A stretch of 64,000 nt of DNA from Kitagawia praeruptora (taxonomy: Eukaryota; Streptophyta; Magnoliopsida; Apiales; Apiaceae): NCBI GenBank assembly GCA_037693485.1, contig CM075348.1, positions 7,130,001-7,194,000 on the forward strand, given 5' to 3'. Both the position numbers and the translations under genes were made by a program. The notes beneath the pieces are model-generated. The model had not been told where the DNA came from and did no database searches. It was given only the letters and a program-made list of their open reading frames with translations. Shown one piece after another: positions 43,789 through 57,248 of the stretch (position 1 is the first letter of the stretch; each line of letters begins with the position of its first letter).

Positions 43789-43877
43789 AATAGAACCACC
43801 TGTCTGTAAAGAATGTATTTGCTGAAGAGTTATCTTTACGTTCTCAAAAAGTATTTGATCGTGTCGGATCCATTAAG
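43789..43877 (+). pseudogene. Possible captured exon, unidentified
   Basis: Bounded by TGCAG and GT, between the PP2C and IPCS fragments. One frame reads KNVFAEELSLRSQKVFDRVG; I cannot assign it. Confidence 0.35.
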
Positions 43878-43994
43878 GTGGGTACTGCTGTAAACCTTTA
43901 ATTTTACCAGTGTCATTTGATCCATTGTGTGATTTTTCTTTTTCATGAATGTTGGTCAAGATTGTGAAAAGGTTGTGTTTTTATGCTTATTCAG

Positions 43995-44874
43995 TATATA
44001 CATGGACTGGCTGCTCACGGAGTACATTATTTCCATCGACCAGGTCCCATTCTACAGGATGTTGGCTATTATCTTCTTCCGGTATGTATACTTGATTCCT
44101 TACTTTGTTTTTTTTTTGTTATGCACTACTGATGATGATTCTGATTGTTACCGATATTTTCCATTCTTTCACTTTGGTATTTCAGGAGCTTTGGGATAGA
44201 AAGAGCGTACATCAGTGAAACTGTATTTACCTTCATCTTCGCGTCTTTTGTGTTGGTGAGATTATTTTACCTGTTTTCAGTTCACTAGAGAATCATTATT
44301 TTTTTAACTGGCTGTAGAGATGCCTTCTTCACCAGAGAAGAAAAAGAAACTGTCAAATGTATTTCTTTAGGGTCCATTTAAGTGCAATATGAGACAGATA
44401 TTGTTATGTGTGGCTCAAATAATCAAGTTATATTGGATATATGTTTCATATTTAAATTTGATAGATACGGAGAACTAGGGCTATATCTGTTTGCAAGTAC
44501 TATAGTTCACATACTTTTACAGATTGAAATTATACTCATTTTATCATACTTAATCCTTGCAATGATCCCATGACCCATGTTCTAGTCTAGATCACGTTCT
44601 AGTTAATCTTGGAAGTAATATCACTCACACCCTCTCCCTTGGTTTTTAATCTCATGGAATAAATAATAAGGTGATCAAGTCTATAGGATCAAGTGTTCAT
44701 TTCAAGTAGCAGATGTCGATTTCAAGTTTGTCCCTTAATGCTAAACAGTAAGAGTGTGAATATGTTTCTGACCTTCAGTATCTTTTGTTGCAGTGGACTT
44801 TCCATCCTTTTATTTTCAAGAACAAGAAAATCTACACAGTTCTTTTGTGGTGCAGAGTTCTGGCGTTTTTATTT
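43995..44874 (+). pseudogene. Captured three-exon fragment of an inositol-phosphorylceramide synthase gene
   Basis: Exons at 43995-44081, 44186-44255 and 44794-44874, each with AG/GT borders. They translate in order to YIHGLAAHGVHYFHRPGP, then AYISETVFTFIFASFVL, then WTFHPFIFKNKKIYTVLLWC, which is the N-terminal third of plant sphingolipid (inositol-phosphorylceramide) synthases. The catalytic His and Asp residues of the C-terminal half are absent. The second exon carries one extra base near 44191, so the frame is broken. Introns are kept, showing DNA-level capture. Confidence 0.85.
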
Positions 44875-45830
44875 GTAAGTTGTACTGTTTTTTGTAATAA
44901 TAGTATATGCATATTCAGTGGCCTTTTCTGTATGATGGTATGTCATTAATCTGGTGTGTATTGTAAGGGGAATATTCCTGATTGTTGTTCTAAACAAGAA
45001 GACGTAAAATGCTCAGATGACCTAGGAAATCATTGTTTGAATGTAACTCATGCAGATGTCATATTTAGGTGCCTATGTGATATCTTATCTTCCGTAACAG
45101 GCTTCCACGTGTTCAGTCAATATATAATATAATTATCTGTAGCATTGATTTATATATTGACAGATATTCAAATGTTGCCAATTAATTTTGATGCATCACT
45201 TAATATACATCAGGAGGATCATATATTTATGCCAGTGCAAAAAGACCAAAATTAAATATTAGAGTAGTCGACTCGTTAAGGTTCCATTTCTCTTAAAGCA
45301 CTTGAATTTTAATCGTGATAAAGGGGGTGAGACGTAATTTTAACTAGAATCATGTATAACATGCTTGAGTTGCTGATTTATAAACATGGTTTCCTAGTGT
45401 TGATATTTGATGTTTGCAGGGTTGTCAAATGATGAGATGATGCGTGGAGAAAGAGGTTGGCGAGAGCTTGCGACATAGCCGACCATGGGAGATACAATGG
45501 AGCAAATTAATAATAGAATTGAAGGATTTTTATGGCTCCACTTAGTAATTTTTGTAGCTTTAACTAGCTAGTATTAGAACTTGGTATTTTTGTAAACTGT
45601 CAAGTATTTTTGTTGGCCGCATCATTGCCTTGTGGTTGGTTTGGACCAGTAGTTGGCTTGGTTTGGACCAGATTATTTTATGTATTAACAGCTCAGCCAT
45701 TTCAATTTTTTTGTAAAAAAGTGTTGCATTTGACTATATATGATGTTGCATTATGGTATATTTAGTGTTGCCTAAAAAAAAATTAGCGTTGCATTAGACT
45801 CAAATAGCGTTGCGTTAGATAGTGGTACCC
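44875..45830. other. CACTA 1 interior without a recognised gene
   Basis: A segment at 45420-45478 after TTTGCAG has a short open frame (SNDEMMRGERGWRELAT then stop) and could be another captured last exon. The rest is unassigned. Confidence 0.35.
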
Positions 45831-46165
45831 ACTGTTGACGTGGCATGTGGGCCCTACTGCTGACGTGGCATGTGGGCCATATTGCTGACGTGGCATGTGG
45901 GCCTCAGTGCTGATGTGGCACCTTGGTGGGCCCCACTGATGACGTGGCATGTGGGCCCCACTGTTGATGTGGCATGTGGGTCCAGTGCTGACGTGGCACC
46001 TTGGTGGGCCCCACTGATGACGTGGCATCCCCCCCCCCCATTTGTGACATGGCACTTGTGGGCCCCACTAGTGACATGTCAGCATACTGACGTGGCACCT
46101 TGCTTACATGTCAGCATGCTGATGTGGCACCTTGCTTCCATGTCAGCATGGTGACGTGGCTGAAA
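45831..46165. repeat. Right subterminal TGACGTGGCA array of CACTA 1
   Basis: About a dozen TGACGTGGCA copies and TGATGTGGCA or TGACATGGCA variants, separated by GTGGGCC-type spacers; then GCGTTGCGT repeats up to the terminus. Confidence 0.88.
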
Positions 46166-46402
46166 CATCTTATGCAACCCCATGAAGTGTTGCGTTTGCA
46201 TGCTTTTGGTGTTGCATAAGGCCTCTTTTGCAATGCTTTTCGAAGTGTTGCAATAGCTTCGAAAAGCGTTGCGTTAGGGGTCTTACGCAACGCCAGTATT
46301 GGTAACGCCCCAAAAGCGTTGCGTAAGGTCTTACGCAACGCTTTTCAGGCCTTACGCAACTGAAAATGAGGGTTGCGTATGTGCGTTTATGGCGTAGTGG
46401 TA

Positions 46403-47512
46403 GCTGCCGGTAAAAGCTGGGATGACACAGATAGCGAAGATGAAGAATATGGAAACTTTGCGCTGGTGGCAAATGCTGAGTCATCAACTTATTACACCAC
46501 ACCGGTAATTCTTACTGATGAAGAGTTAATTCGTAGCTTACGTAATTGCTTGTCTAATGCACAAAAAGGATACGAGAGAATAAGTCTTGTAAACACTAAA
46601 CTTGAAAATGAAATGTTAGAATTAAAAAAGGTGCATACTAATCAAGATAAGAATATAGAAGAAATAGCTCGACTTAACCGCAGAGATAAGTCATTAGGAG
46701 AATACATGGTAAAACAAGTTGATAGGATTGCTGAACAAGACATCAGGATTAGAGAACTTGAAACACAGATTAGAGCTTGTTATAATTCTGTTAAAGTTTC
46801 CAAAGAGCACTTCAATAAACAAGCTAGAGAACAAATTGTAGGAATAGGGTTTGGTTACAAAGAAGCTGTTGGTTCTTTGAGCAATCATTCTGCTAATCCT
46901 ATTCCTGCTAAAGAAAGAGGTATACCACACGTACTCAAGAATGTTGAAAAACCCATGTTTAAAGAATCTGTTTCTGAACCACCAAACATGTATTCTATTG
47001 TGATTCAAGAAGAAATGAGAAATGAGGACAGTGCTAATGGTATAGTCATTGATAATGAAAAATCTGTTAAGGCACCTACAACCAAAAATGTTAAATCTAA
47101 TAAGGTTGTTTCTATGAAACCAGTGAAGTTTGTTCCCAGTTCATCTAAAATTGAGTTAGGTGATAACAAGTTGGAGCAGAATAATAACATATCTAACATG
47201 TATACCATGCCTATCATTGATTCTAATCATAAAGCATGTGGTGTTGTCAATTGTATATCTTGTGCTTTTAATGTTATGTCTGCTTACTTTAATGGTAATC
47301 ATGCATGTGATAATAAGACTACTCCTCGACTACATATGAACAGGAATAATAATGTTAGATCAAAGACTGCTAGTCCTCCTCATGTTAAGAGAGAGACATT
47401 TGTACTTAAGCCTAAACAAAGTTTTACTAAGGCTGTCTACAAGGTCAAATGTCCAGTCAATGAAAAAAATGTTATTGCTGCTAAACAAACATGGATACCC
47501 AAAATTAAATAA
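46403..47512 (+). pseudogene. Copia 3 gag C-terminal part
   Basis: Continues the gag frame after CACTA 1: an acidic WDDTDSEDEEYGNFALVA block, then a coiled-coil-like Lys/Glu-rich region (residues encoded near 46590-46800). A TAA at 47510-47512 stops the frame; the next stretch resumes in phase to about 47658 and ends with AWVPKKV. These are decay lesions of the retroelement. Confidence 0.8.
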
Positions 47513-47637
47513 AAGATTGTAAAATCTGTTTATAGGGTAAAATGCTTGTTGAATAATGGTAAAATTGGTGTTAAGGTTAAAAATGTTGTTTTTCCTGACA
47601 AAGGTCAATTCTTTAAGTACTCTGGACCCAACCAAGC

Positions 47638-48885
47638 TTGGGTTCCGAAGAAAGTTTAATCCGTTTGTCATTACAGGGTGTTGAACAGGTTGAACGAGTA
47701 ACCTGGATCTTGGACAGTGGATGTTCAAGGCATATGACTGGTGACAGAACCCTGCTGACAAATGTGGTGGAGAAGGCCGGCCCAGTAGTTACCTTTGGAG
47801 ATAACAGCAAAGGTAGAACTGATGGATATGGCAGACTTGAAGCTGGAAATGTTATCATTGATGAAGTCTCTTTTGTGAAAGGACTTGAGCACAATTTGCT
47901 CAGTGTTAGTCAATTCTGTGACAAAGGATATGAAGTTTATTTCAACAAGAAGAATTGTCTAATTTCACACAAGAGACATGAAAAGCCACAACTGACAGGA
48001 GTTAGAAAAGGCAATCTGTACGTAGCCAATATGAACTCAGGAAGCACTGCAGAAATTACTTGCTTCTACACTAAAGCATCTAATGACGAGAGTTGGCTAT
48101 GGCACAAGAAACTTTCTCATCTTAATTTCAAAACAATGAATTCTCTAGTTAAAAGAGAGTTGGTGAGAGGTTTGCCTTCAATGGAATTCACTCAAGAAGG
48201 ACTGTGTGATGCATGTTAAAAAGGCAAGCTAAAAAGGGCAACTCACAGGAGCACTGACACATCTTCAATAACTGAACCATTACAATTACTTCATATGGAT
48301 TTGTTTGGTCCAGTTAATGTGATGTCAATATCAAAGAAAAGATATGCTCTAGTGATCGTTGATGATTTTTCAAAATACACATGGGTCATATTTTTGAATT
48401 CTAAAGATGAGACTCCACAACTGGTGATTGATCACATCAAATTAATTGAGCGAGATTCTACGTATCCAGTGAGAGCTATAAGATCAGACAATGGAATTGA
48501 ATTTAAGAATACAGTTCTAAATGACTTCTGCACTGAGAAGGGTATAACTAGACATTACTCAGCTCCAAGAACTCCTCAGCAAAATGGGGTAGTGGAAAGA
48601 AAGAATAGAACCTTGATTGAAGCTGCACGTACTATGTTAAGTGAATCAAGGCTTCCATTGTACTTTTGGGCTGAAGCTGTCAACACTGCATGCTATACCC
48701 AGAATCGAACTCTAATCAATAAAGACCATATGAAGACACCCTATGAAATTATGGCTGATAAGAAACCATCACTCAAATACTTTCATGTATTTGGGGCAAA
48801 ATGCTTTGTGCTTAAAGAAGGTGATGATCAAGGTGGTAAATTGATACCAAAGCATTTGAAGCAATTTTTATTGGTTATTCAATGA
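47638..48885 (+). pseudogene. Copia 3 protease and integrase, with one stop and frameshifts at both ends
   Basis: Protease motif WILDSGCSRHMTGD near 47705, pre-integrase LWHKKLSHLNF near 48098, then a TAA at 48217-48219 at the end of the HHCC finger. The same frame goes on with integrase HMDLFGPV, SDNGIEF and PQQNGVVERKNRT, so the DDE residues remain. The frame differs from gag (shift between 47512 and 47700) and from RT (shift near 48870). Confidence 0.9.
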
Positions 48886-50921
48886 GGGCATACAGGGTGT
48901 ATGTGATTGATGAACAGAAGATGATGGAAAGTGTCAATGTAACATTTGATGACACTAAACTCCCTAGTATCCAAACTAAGGATCCATCTGAAAAGCTATC
49001 TTTCGATGACATGACAGATACAGATTCAGATGATGACAATCCACCTGATGTTTTTGCTAATGCTAATGACAACAATGAAAATGGTGATGATGATGATCAG
49101 GGTAATGGTGATGAAAACAATGAGAATAATGAAGATACACCTGACACCCCTGAACATTCATCTAGTCAACCTGGTAACAACTCAGGGGGAGATAATGAAG
49201 GATCAACTAGTCATACTCAACATCACAATGAAGAACAAGGCGAATCATCAAGATTAAATCTTCCCAGACAGACTGTTTGGAATAGAGCTCATCCTTTTGA
49301 GCTTATTATTGGTGATCCAGATGTTGGAGTTAAAACTAGAAGTGCTATTCAAAATCAATGTAACTATTCAGGGTTTCTATCTGAAATGGAACCTAAGAAA
49401 ACTGAGGAGGCTCTTTCTGATCCTGATTGGGTGATTGCTATGCAAGATGAACTCAATCAATTCAAACAACAAGAAGTATGGAAGCTGGTACCCAGACCCA
49501 AAGACAGGAAAGTGGTTGACACAAGGTGGGTATTCAGAAACAAGCTAGATGAAGATGGGACAGTGACAAGAAATAAAGCAAGGCTGGTAGCAAAGGGTTA
49601 TTCACAAGCTGAAGGCATTGATTATGATGAAACCTACGCTCCAGTGGCAAGACTTGAGGCTATCAGAATATTCTTGGCATTCGCAGCATTCTCAAACTTT
49701 AAGGTTTATCAAATGGATGTCAAGAGTGCCTTTCTTAATGGTAAGCTAGATGAAGAGGTATATGTAGAACAGCCCCCTGGCTTTGAAGATCCAGAATTCA
49801 TGGATTATGTCTACTTTCTCTTCAAGGCTATCTATGGTCTTAAGCAAGCACCAAGGAAATGGTATGACACTCTCTCTGAATTTTTACTTGAAAATGGTTT
49901 TGTTAGAGGTGTCATAGACAAAACTCTCTTCACAAAGAAACATAAGAATGATACAATACTAGTCCAAATATATGTAGATGATATAATATTCGGGTCTACT
50001 AATGATCTTCTTTGCAAGAAATTTGCTAAGTTAATGCAGGGTAAGTTTGAAATGAGCATGATGGGTGAGCTGAAGTTCTTTCTTGGATTGCAAGTAAGTC
50101 AAAGGACAGATGGAATATTTATCTGTCAATCCAAGTATGTCAGAGAGCTCCTCAAGAAATATCAAATGGAGGACTCATCTTCAGCAAGAACACCATCATC
50201 TACAGCTGTCAAATTTGGAGCATGTGAAAATTCTGCTAAGGTAGATATCACAAGCTACAGAGGTATGATAGGCCCATTACTTTACCTTACTGCAAGTAGA
50301 CCAGATATTATGCATGCTACATGTTTGTGTGCAAGGTTCCAATCGGATCCTAGAGATGTTCATCTCATTGCTGTAAAACGAATCTTGAGATATCTTAAGG
50401 GTACGCCTAACTTAGGCATCTGGTACCCTAAAGATTCTGGTTTTAATCTTGTTGGATATTCAGATTCAGATTATGCAGGAAGTGTTGTAGATAGGAAAAG
50501 CACCTCTAGGAGTTGTCAATTCCTAGGTGGCAGGTTGGTTTCCTGGTACAGCAAGAAACAGCAAACAGTTTCCAACTCAACAGCTGAAGCTGAATACATA
50601 GCTGCTGGAAGCTGTTGTGCACAGATTTTGTGGATTAGGAATCAGCTAAGGGACTATGGCTTTGTACTTGACAAAATTCCTATCTTGTGTGACAATACAA
50701 GTGCCATAGCAATCTCCAACAATCCTGTGCAGCATACGAGGACAAAGCACATTGATATCAGGTATCATTTCATTAGAGAGCATGTCATGAATGGTACCGT
50801 GGAGTTACATTTTGTACCCACGGAAGAACAAACAGCAGATATTTTTACTAAGTCTCTTGATGAATCCACATTCACCAGAATTGTTGGTGAATTGGGTATG
50901 TTAAATAGTCCTAGTAATTAA
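48882..50921 (+). pseudogene. Copia 3 reverse transcriptase and RNase H
   Basis: Open over 679 codons. An acidic Asn/Asp/Glu-rich linker (49030-49260) precedes RT with WVFRNKLDEDG, AFLNGKLDEEVYVEQPPGF and YVDDIIFGSTN. RNase H shows YSDSDYAGS, STAEAEYIAAG and CDNTSAI, ending in DIFTKSL. The domains look complete, but the frame is cut off from integrase by a frameshift, so I class it with the broken element. Confidence 0.92.
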
Positions 50922-51893
50922 ACTAGTTAATATCTGAGGTTTGCTCTTTAATAATTTTCAAGTGATTATCTTTGTAAATATTTGTTATTAAAATCACTTG
51001 TGTAATTATTTTATCAACTTAAAATCTTGCTTGATAATTCTCAAATCGTTGTTATTATCTTCTTAATATATTCCTACTTACTTCTTTTAATTTTAGAATA
51101 TTTTAATTTTCTCTAAAAATATTTTTCTCAAATTTTACAAGTTGAAATTAGTGAGAAATCTATTTTTGTTGAAGATTACTTTTGAATATTTATGTTGATT
51201 TAATAAGTCATATTTTCTCCTTAAATAATTTTCTATAAGAAAGTTACTTTATTAAGAAAATATATAGATTTATTAATTTACTACAAATATTTATGTAAAT
51301 AGGTAATAGTTTATTAATTGGTTTGTAGTGTTTGTCCTTTTGTTATTAATGTTTGATTTCGTAAAAAGGATAACCTATGGTATTTTTAGTATTTTCTTAT
51401 TTTCTATTTAGCCATTTTTTAAGTAGTTATATTGTTGTAAATATTTTTATAAATTATTTTCTTTTATTTCTAATATTCTGTAAATATTATTAATACATTT
51501 ATTTTTTTTAGTAAAAAGAAAATTAAAAAAATAATAATAAATAATAATAAATAAAAAAATAAACGTATTTTTCTTTTCTTTTTAGTTTTTATTTTATCTA
51601 ATTATTATGTATATTATTTTTTTATTTTTGTATATTATTTGTCATGTGTATATAAATAGTTTGTATAGTTTTTAAGTTTAGTCACTATACTTTCAAAACT
51701 TACAAACATGTCCATGTACTTGGTTCTTTTGTACTTCTTCTGTTTAACACACACATATCATGCTGTTTTAATTTCTAATCTTTGTTGTGTTGTTGTTATT
51801 AACAGAATTTCTTATTAAGGAACATTGTTGGTATCTAACATACAGGATCTAAAACATGATAATATAGTTTTGTTTGTATTGGTTTAAACATTA
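50922..51893 (+). other. Copia 3 spacer after pol
   Basis: AT-rich, no open frame of interest. It continues after CACTA 2 at 61538. Confidence 0.6.
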
Positions 51894-51914
51894 CACTACG
51901 CCAAAACTATTAAA

Positions 51915-52045
51915 AGACATCACCCCTTTAACATCGGTTGCATTTCTGACCGATGTTAAAGGTGTCTTTTACATCGGTTTTACTAAAACTGATGTTAAAG
52001 TATGTTTCAGACATCAGTTGAACTTTAAACCGATGTCTTAACTAC
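51915..52045. repeat. Left subterminal CATCGGTT repeats of CACTA 2
   Basis: Alternating ACATCGGTT and (A)ACCGATGT motifs that can fold into hairpins. Confidence 0.85.
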
Positions 52046-52049
52046 TTTT

Positions 52050-53600
52050 TAAAAAAATTAAAAAACCAAGCGCGGTTCCTTTTCAGTGTACTTTCCATCT
52101 AATAATGCAAATATTGAGCCCGCTTCTAAACATTTCCCCTTAGAACCATTTTCCCCCTTCAGACGCACTTCCCCCTTCTCACTACCTCACTTCAAACATA
52201 CGCTGCTCACTCACTCAATCCAATCTCACTCACTCAAATCTCACTCACAAACCCCCAAATGTGAAGAACCCTAGATTAAAACCCTAGATTACAAACCCCC
52301 AAATTAAAATCCTAGATTTCAAAACCCCAATTTCGAATCCCAATTATGTCGAACCCTACCTTTCGATTTCTGTTAATTGGTGCTCTTGGAGGCTATTAAT
52401 TAGGTCGAATCTTAATTAGTAAGTAAGTATTTTCGATTTCGATTAGTAAGTATTTTTCGATTTCGATTTTTGTTTGAAAAATGTTTTTAATTTATGTTTT
52501 TTTTAGCAGATTGATTGATTCTTAAGCTTGGGTCATCTCCAAAGTAAGTGATTTTTCATATCTATTGTTATAGATGTATGCATGTCTATTTTTCTTGGAA
52601 TTTTTGTATAGTGATTGATGTTTGCGCTGCTTCTTGTTGTGTAGGTCTCTATTGTTGTTTGTAGGTCTGTATATTTGGGTCATCTCTGTTTGGTTGGCTG
52701 CTGCTTCTTATTATCCAAAGTAAGTCTCTAATTCTGTTACTTTGCATGTGAATCTTTCTGAACTTATTAACAGATTTTGTTGTTTGATAACTTATTTGTG
52801 AACTTCTTTTGCTTAGTTTGGTTGTTTGATAATTTGCTTAGTGTTTTTGAATATATATTAGTAGTGTACCTGCTTATACTTGAATATATATAGGTAGTTT
52901 TTTTGTGTTCTGGTTATCCACATATATATTAAACATTGCTTTCCGATTCCTATTAGTGGTTGCGGTGTGTCTAGCTAGTCTTTGCAATTTGTGTATTAAT
53001 ATTGTTTTATAAATGATAATTGTGAATGTTTGGGATTTTGCATACTTGTTTGATAACTGATAATTAAATGCAATTTATATGGAGTTTATTTTAAGTGACA
53101 TTGTTTTATTAATCTCATTTTCTGGTTCTGCTTTTGAACACATATATAAAGAGGTGCTCTGTTTATACCTCTGTTTTTCAAGCTTAATTTAACTCATTCC
53201 GTGTATGTTCACTTAGGCTTTAGGGTTTTCTGAAAGACACGGTTCCTAATTAAATGGAACATAATTACATAATTTATATAAGATCTATAAGTAGTGAATA
53301 ATATCAATTAAATAAATATAAATACAATAAAAGTTTCTTTGTCAAAATATGCAATGAACTATAGTTATACAACAGTTGTAATATCAAAGTATACAAAATA
53401 AGCCTTAATTAGAATAATTTATCGTACTATTTCAATTTAAATGGATATATTTATTACTAAGTCGTCTAGTTATATAAATTCCTGAAGAACATAATATGCG
53501 ACAGAAATGAACATAATGTGAGAGACATTTAGGGAACTCGGGTGTACACTTATAAATTTTTCTGCCATTTGATATCGGAAATTGTAGGTAGGCTATAGCT
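52050..53600 (+). other. CACTA 2 leader region
   Basis: No clear coding sequence. Repeated CCCTAGATT and AATCCTAGATT-like strings at 52268-52320 and several GT/AG pairs suggest a spliced 5' UTR of the transposase gene. Confidence 0.4.
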
Positions 53601-53610
53601 GTTGCAAAAT

Positions 53611-56600
53611 ATGGATAAGTCGTGGATTTCAGCGAAAAGAGACACATTAGAATATGAAGTTGGTGTTGAGAAGTTCTTGATGTATGCCGAACAAAATTGC
53701 AAAGATCCAAAGAAAATACCTTGTCCTTGTGCACGATGCGTTAATTTCAAGAAATTTTCAGTAAAAATAATTAGAGGACATTTGTATGAAAAAGGTTTTA
53801 GTTTGGGGTACACCAATTGGATTTGGCATGGGGAGAAGACTAGTAGAGGGGATAGTAAATTACCGACTTCCTTATCTGCTGCTTCCATTTCTTCTGCTTC
53901 CGCCTCTTCTTCAGAAGAGCGTATTCCTGATGCTGAATCGGAAATGCCGAATGTTTGTGAAGCAACCTTTGACGATTTAGACAAAGAAACATATGACTTC
54001 AAGAGGTTCATGGAGGATGCTGAACAACCACTGTATGAGGGTAGTGATTCCAGTAAACTAGATTCAATGCTAAAACTGCATAACTGGAAAGCGAGATTTG
54101 GTATTAGCGATAATGCTTTTACCGAATTACTTAGTTCAGTCGGGTCCTTACTTCCTAAAGATAATGTCTTGCCGGTTACTTCTTACGAAGCAAAGAAAAC
54201 CTTATCTAACTTGGGCCTCGAATATACCAAAATCCATGCTTGCCCCAACGAATGCATTCTGTATTGGGGTGTAAATGTCGATGCTACCGAGTGCCCCAAG
54301 TGTCGTGTATCTCGATGGAAGAAAGGGAAGGATGGTAAACCGAGGATTAACATTCCGGCCAAAGTTATGTGGTATTTCCCAATCATTCCCAGATTTAAAC
54401 GACTGTTTAAATCTGCCTCTACCGCGAAACTGATGACTTGGCATGCTGAGCAAAGAGTTGAAGATGGACTAATGCGCCATCCAGCCGACTCCCCTTCATG
54501 GCGGAATGTTGATTACCTTTGGCCAGACTTTGGTAGTGAGCCAAGAAACATACGCTTAGCTTTGGCGGCGGATGGTATAAACCCGCATAACAATGGCCTA
54601 AACAATAGGTATTCTTGCTGGCCAGTAGTACTAACTACCTATAATCTTCCTCCATAGTTATGCATGAAGAGGAAGTTTATGATGTTAACAATTTTAGTCT
54701 CTGGTCCACATGAACTGGGTAATAACATTGACGTGTTCTTACAACCGTTGATTGAAGATTTGAAAAACTTTGGCAAGAAGGTGAACCAAATGTTTACGAT
54801 GCCTACACTAAGTCTTTTTTTACTCTAAGGGCAATATTGATGTGGACCATAAACGACTTTCCAGCATACGGAAATCTATCAGGTTGTGTAAATCAAGGTT
54901 ATATGGCTTGTCCTTTATGTGGTGAGGATACGGTGGCTAAATATTTACCTCATAGCAGAAAAATGTGCTTTCAAGGTCATCGTCGTTATTTACCTCGACA
55001 TCACCCTTATAGAAAGAAAAAGGCAGCTTTTAATGGTGAACAAGAGTTCGGAGAGAAACAAGAACCCCTTTCTGGAGAAGAGGTGTTAAGGTGGCAGGAG
55101 CGCATTGATTTTTCTTTTGGAAATGAAGCAAAGAAGTAAAAGAAGGTGGACTGTCCTTGGAAGAAAAAGTCAATATTTTTTGAGTTAGAATATTGGAAAT
55201 ATCATCATGTTCGTCATTGTCTCGATGTGATGCATGTTGAGAAAAACGTGTGCGATAATCTGATCGGGACTTTACTAAATATAAAATATAAGTCCAAAGA
55301 TAGTGAGGCTTCCTGTAATGATATGATTGCAATGGGTGTTAGGACAGATTTGGCTCCACAAAAAGTAGGAAAAAGAACTTACTTGCCCCCTGCAGCTTAC
55401 ACTCTTTCAAAGGCAGAAAAAAGAAAAATGTTGTCATCACTCGCTTCGATGAAACTTCCATATGGTCATTCATCGAACATAAAAAATTGTGTATCTTTGC
55501 CAGATTCGAAGTTGTTTGGGCTCAAGTCCCATGACTGTCACATACTTCTTCAACAACTACTTCCAGTTTCAATTCGATCTATTCTTCCAAGACATGTGAG
55601 GGTTAGCATAATCAGATTGTGTTTCTTTTTCAACTCTTTGTGCAACAAAGTCGTCGATGTATCAAAGTTGGATAAAATGCAAGCAGATGTGGTGTTGACC
55701 TTGTGTGAGCTGGAAAAGATATTTCCTCCATCGTTTTTCGATGTAATGATACATCTGACGGTCCATTTGGTTAGAGAATTGCGTTTGTGTGGACCTGTTT
55801 TTTATAGATGGATGTATCCATTTGAACGCTTCAATAAAGTGTTGAAAAGTTACGTACGGAACCGCTGTTATCCGGAAGGTTGTATAGCTGAGAGTTATTT
55901 AGGAGAAGAATCTGTGGAATTTTGTACGGAGTTTATAAAGAAGAGTTGTACAACTGCCGGCCTTCCAAAGGAGAAGGACAGGCTCTCTGGTCCCTTATCC
56001 GTTGCAATAATGAAGTCGGTGGAAGAAAAAGAACGTGATGAGGCGCATCTACATGTTCTACAAAACAACGCTGAAGTGTATCCGTATATTATGTAAGTTA
56101 GATTTTTTTCCTATATATTGTTTTCAGTAAGATTTTCTTTTAGTCAATAATTTAGTTATATATTAATTTTGCAAGGATGCATAAGGAATATCTTGAAGGA
56201 ATGTATCGAGGGAAAAAAAATCGGCACAGTGGCTGATTGGAGAACACAATCGGCTATTTGCTGATTGGTTTAGAAATAAAGTTAGTAAAATGATCGAGGA
56301 TCAAGAAGAGGTTTCAGAAACAGTAAGATGGTTGGCAGGCAAACCGTCGTTTTCTGTTTTCACTTATGAAGGTTTTCTGGTTAATGGCGTCCGCTACTTC
56401 ACAAAGCACAGAGATGATGTAAGGGTTGTCCAAAATAGTGGCGTCTCTTTACTTGCAAGGACGGTCCAAGTCTCTAGTTCAAAGGATTTAAATCCCGTGG
56501 AAACGGAAATGACATTTTATGGCATAATTGAAGAAATATGGGAGTTGGATTACTATGCGTTCAAAGCCCCATTGTTCTTGTGTAAATGGGCTGACAGTGA

Positions 56601-56928
56601 TAGAGGTGTAAAGGTCGATGATATTGGCTTCACACTTGTCGACCTTAGTCGACAAGGCCACAAGAATGATAAATACGTCTCTGTTGAACAAGTCAAGCAA
56701 GTTTTCTTTGTTGAAGATCCGGTTGATCCTACCTGGTCAGTCGTACTAACTTCAACATGTCGAGACTATCACGAGATTTACAACGACGATGATTTAGGAG
56801 ACACTATAATGGAAAATCCTCCATTCTGCTCTAAAATCCCAACAGTCGATGTTTCTCCTGATGGAGATGATGATCCTAGTCTTGGAAATCAAAGATCGAA
56901 TGTTGAGGGAATTTGGATTAAAAAGTGA
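53611..56928 (+). pseudogene. CACTA 2 Tnp2 (TnpD-type) transposase gene, decayed
   Basis: The ATG at 53611 opens a transposase-associated domain (MDKSWISAKR, then CPCARCVNFKK). Tnp2/Transposase_21 follows with YSCWPVVLTTYNLPP, MWTINDFPAYGNLSG, CPLCGEDT and HCLDVMHVEKNVCDNL. DUF4218 has PRHVRVSIIRLCFFFNSLC and YRWMYPFERF. A last exon (about 56170-56928) holds DUF4216 with YGIIEEIWELDY. Lesions: a TAG at 54655-57 after NLPP, a frameshift near 54770, a TAA at 55137-39 and a likely frameshift in the A-run near 56212. The gene can no longer make a complete transposase. Confidence 0.88.
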
Positions 56929-57248
56929 TTCGTTCTATGTAGCATTATATTTTATGTTGTCCCACTCTTTTTCTACTGTGTAATTTAATTTCATTTCTTA
57001 ATGCAATTATTTTACTGTGAATTATGATATGCAATAGTATACGGTGAATTTTAATTATGTATTTATATTTTAATTTACTGTGAATTTTGATCTGTCATCT
57101 GCAACATTATACTACAGATTTACTGTGTGTTTTAATTATGCATTTATATTTTAATTGACTGTTTTTTTTCTGCAATTATTTACTTTGAATATTTTACTGA
57201 AGCACTTATATTTCAGGAATTTGCAGAAAGTAAAAGGAGTTACAAGGA

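Larger units (their letters stand above)
41559..46399. mobile_element. CACTA 1: non-autonomous gene-capturing En/Spm element (4841 bp)
   Basis: The ends read CACTACGCCATAA and its complement, with matching ACGCAACCC a little further in; the 3-bp TSD is GTA (41556-41558 and 46400-46402). Subterminal regions are full of GCGTTGC/ACGCAAC and TGACGTGGCA repeats, as expected for transposase-binding sites. The middle holds a 175-bp satellite-like array and exons of two host genes. No transposase frame is present. Confidence 0.9.
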
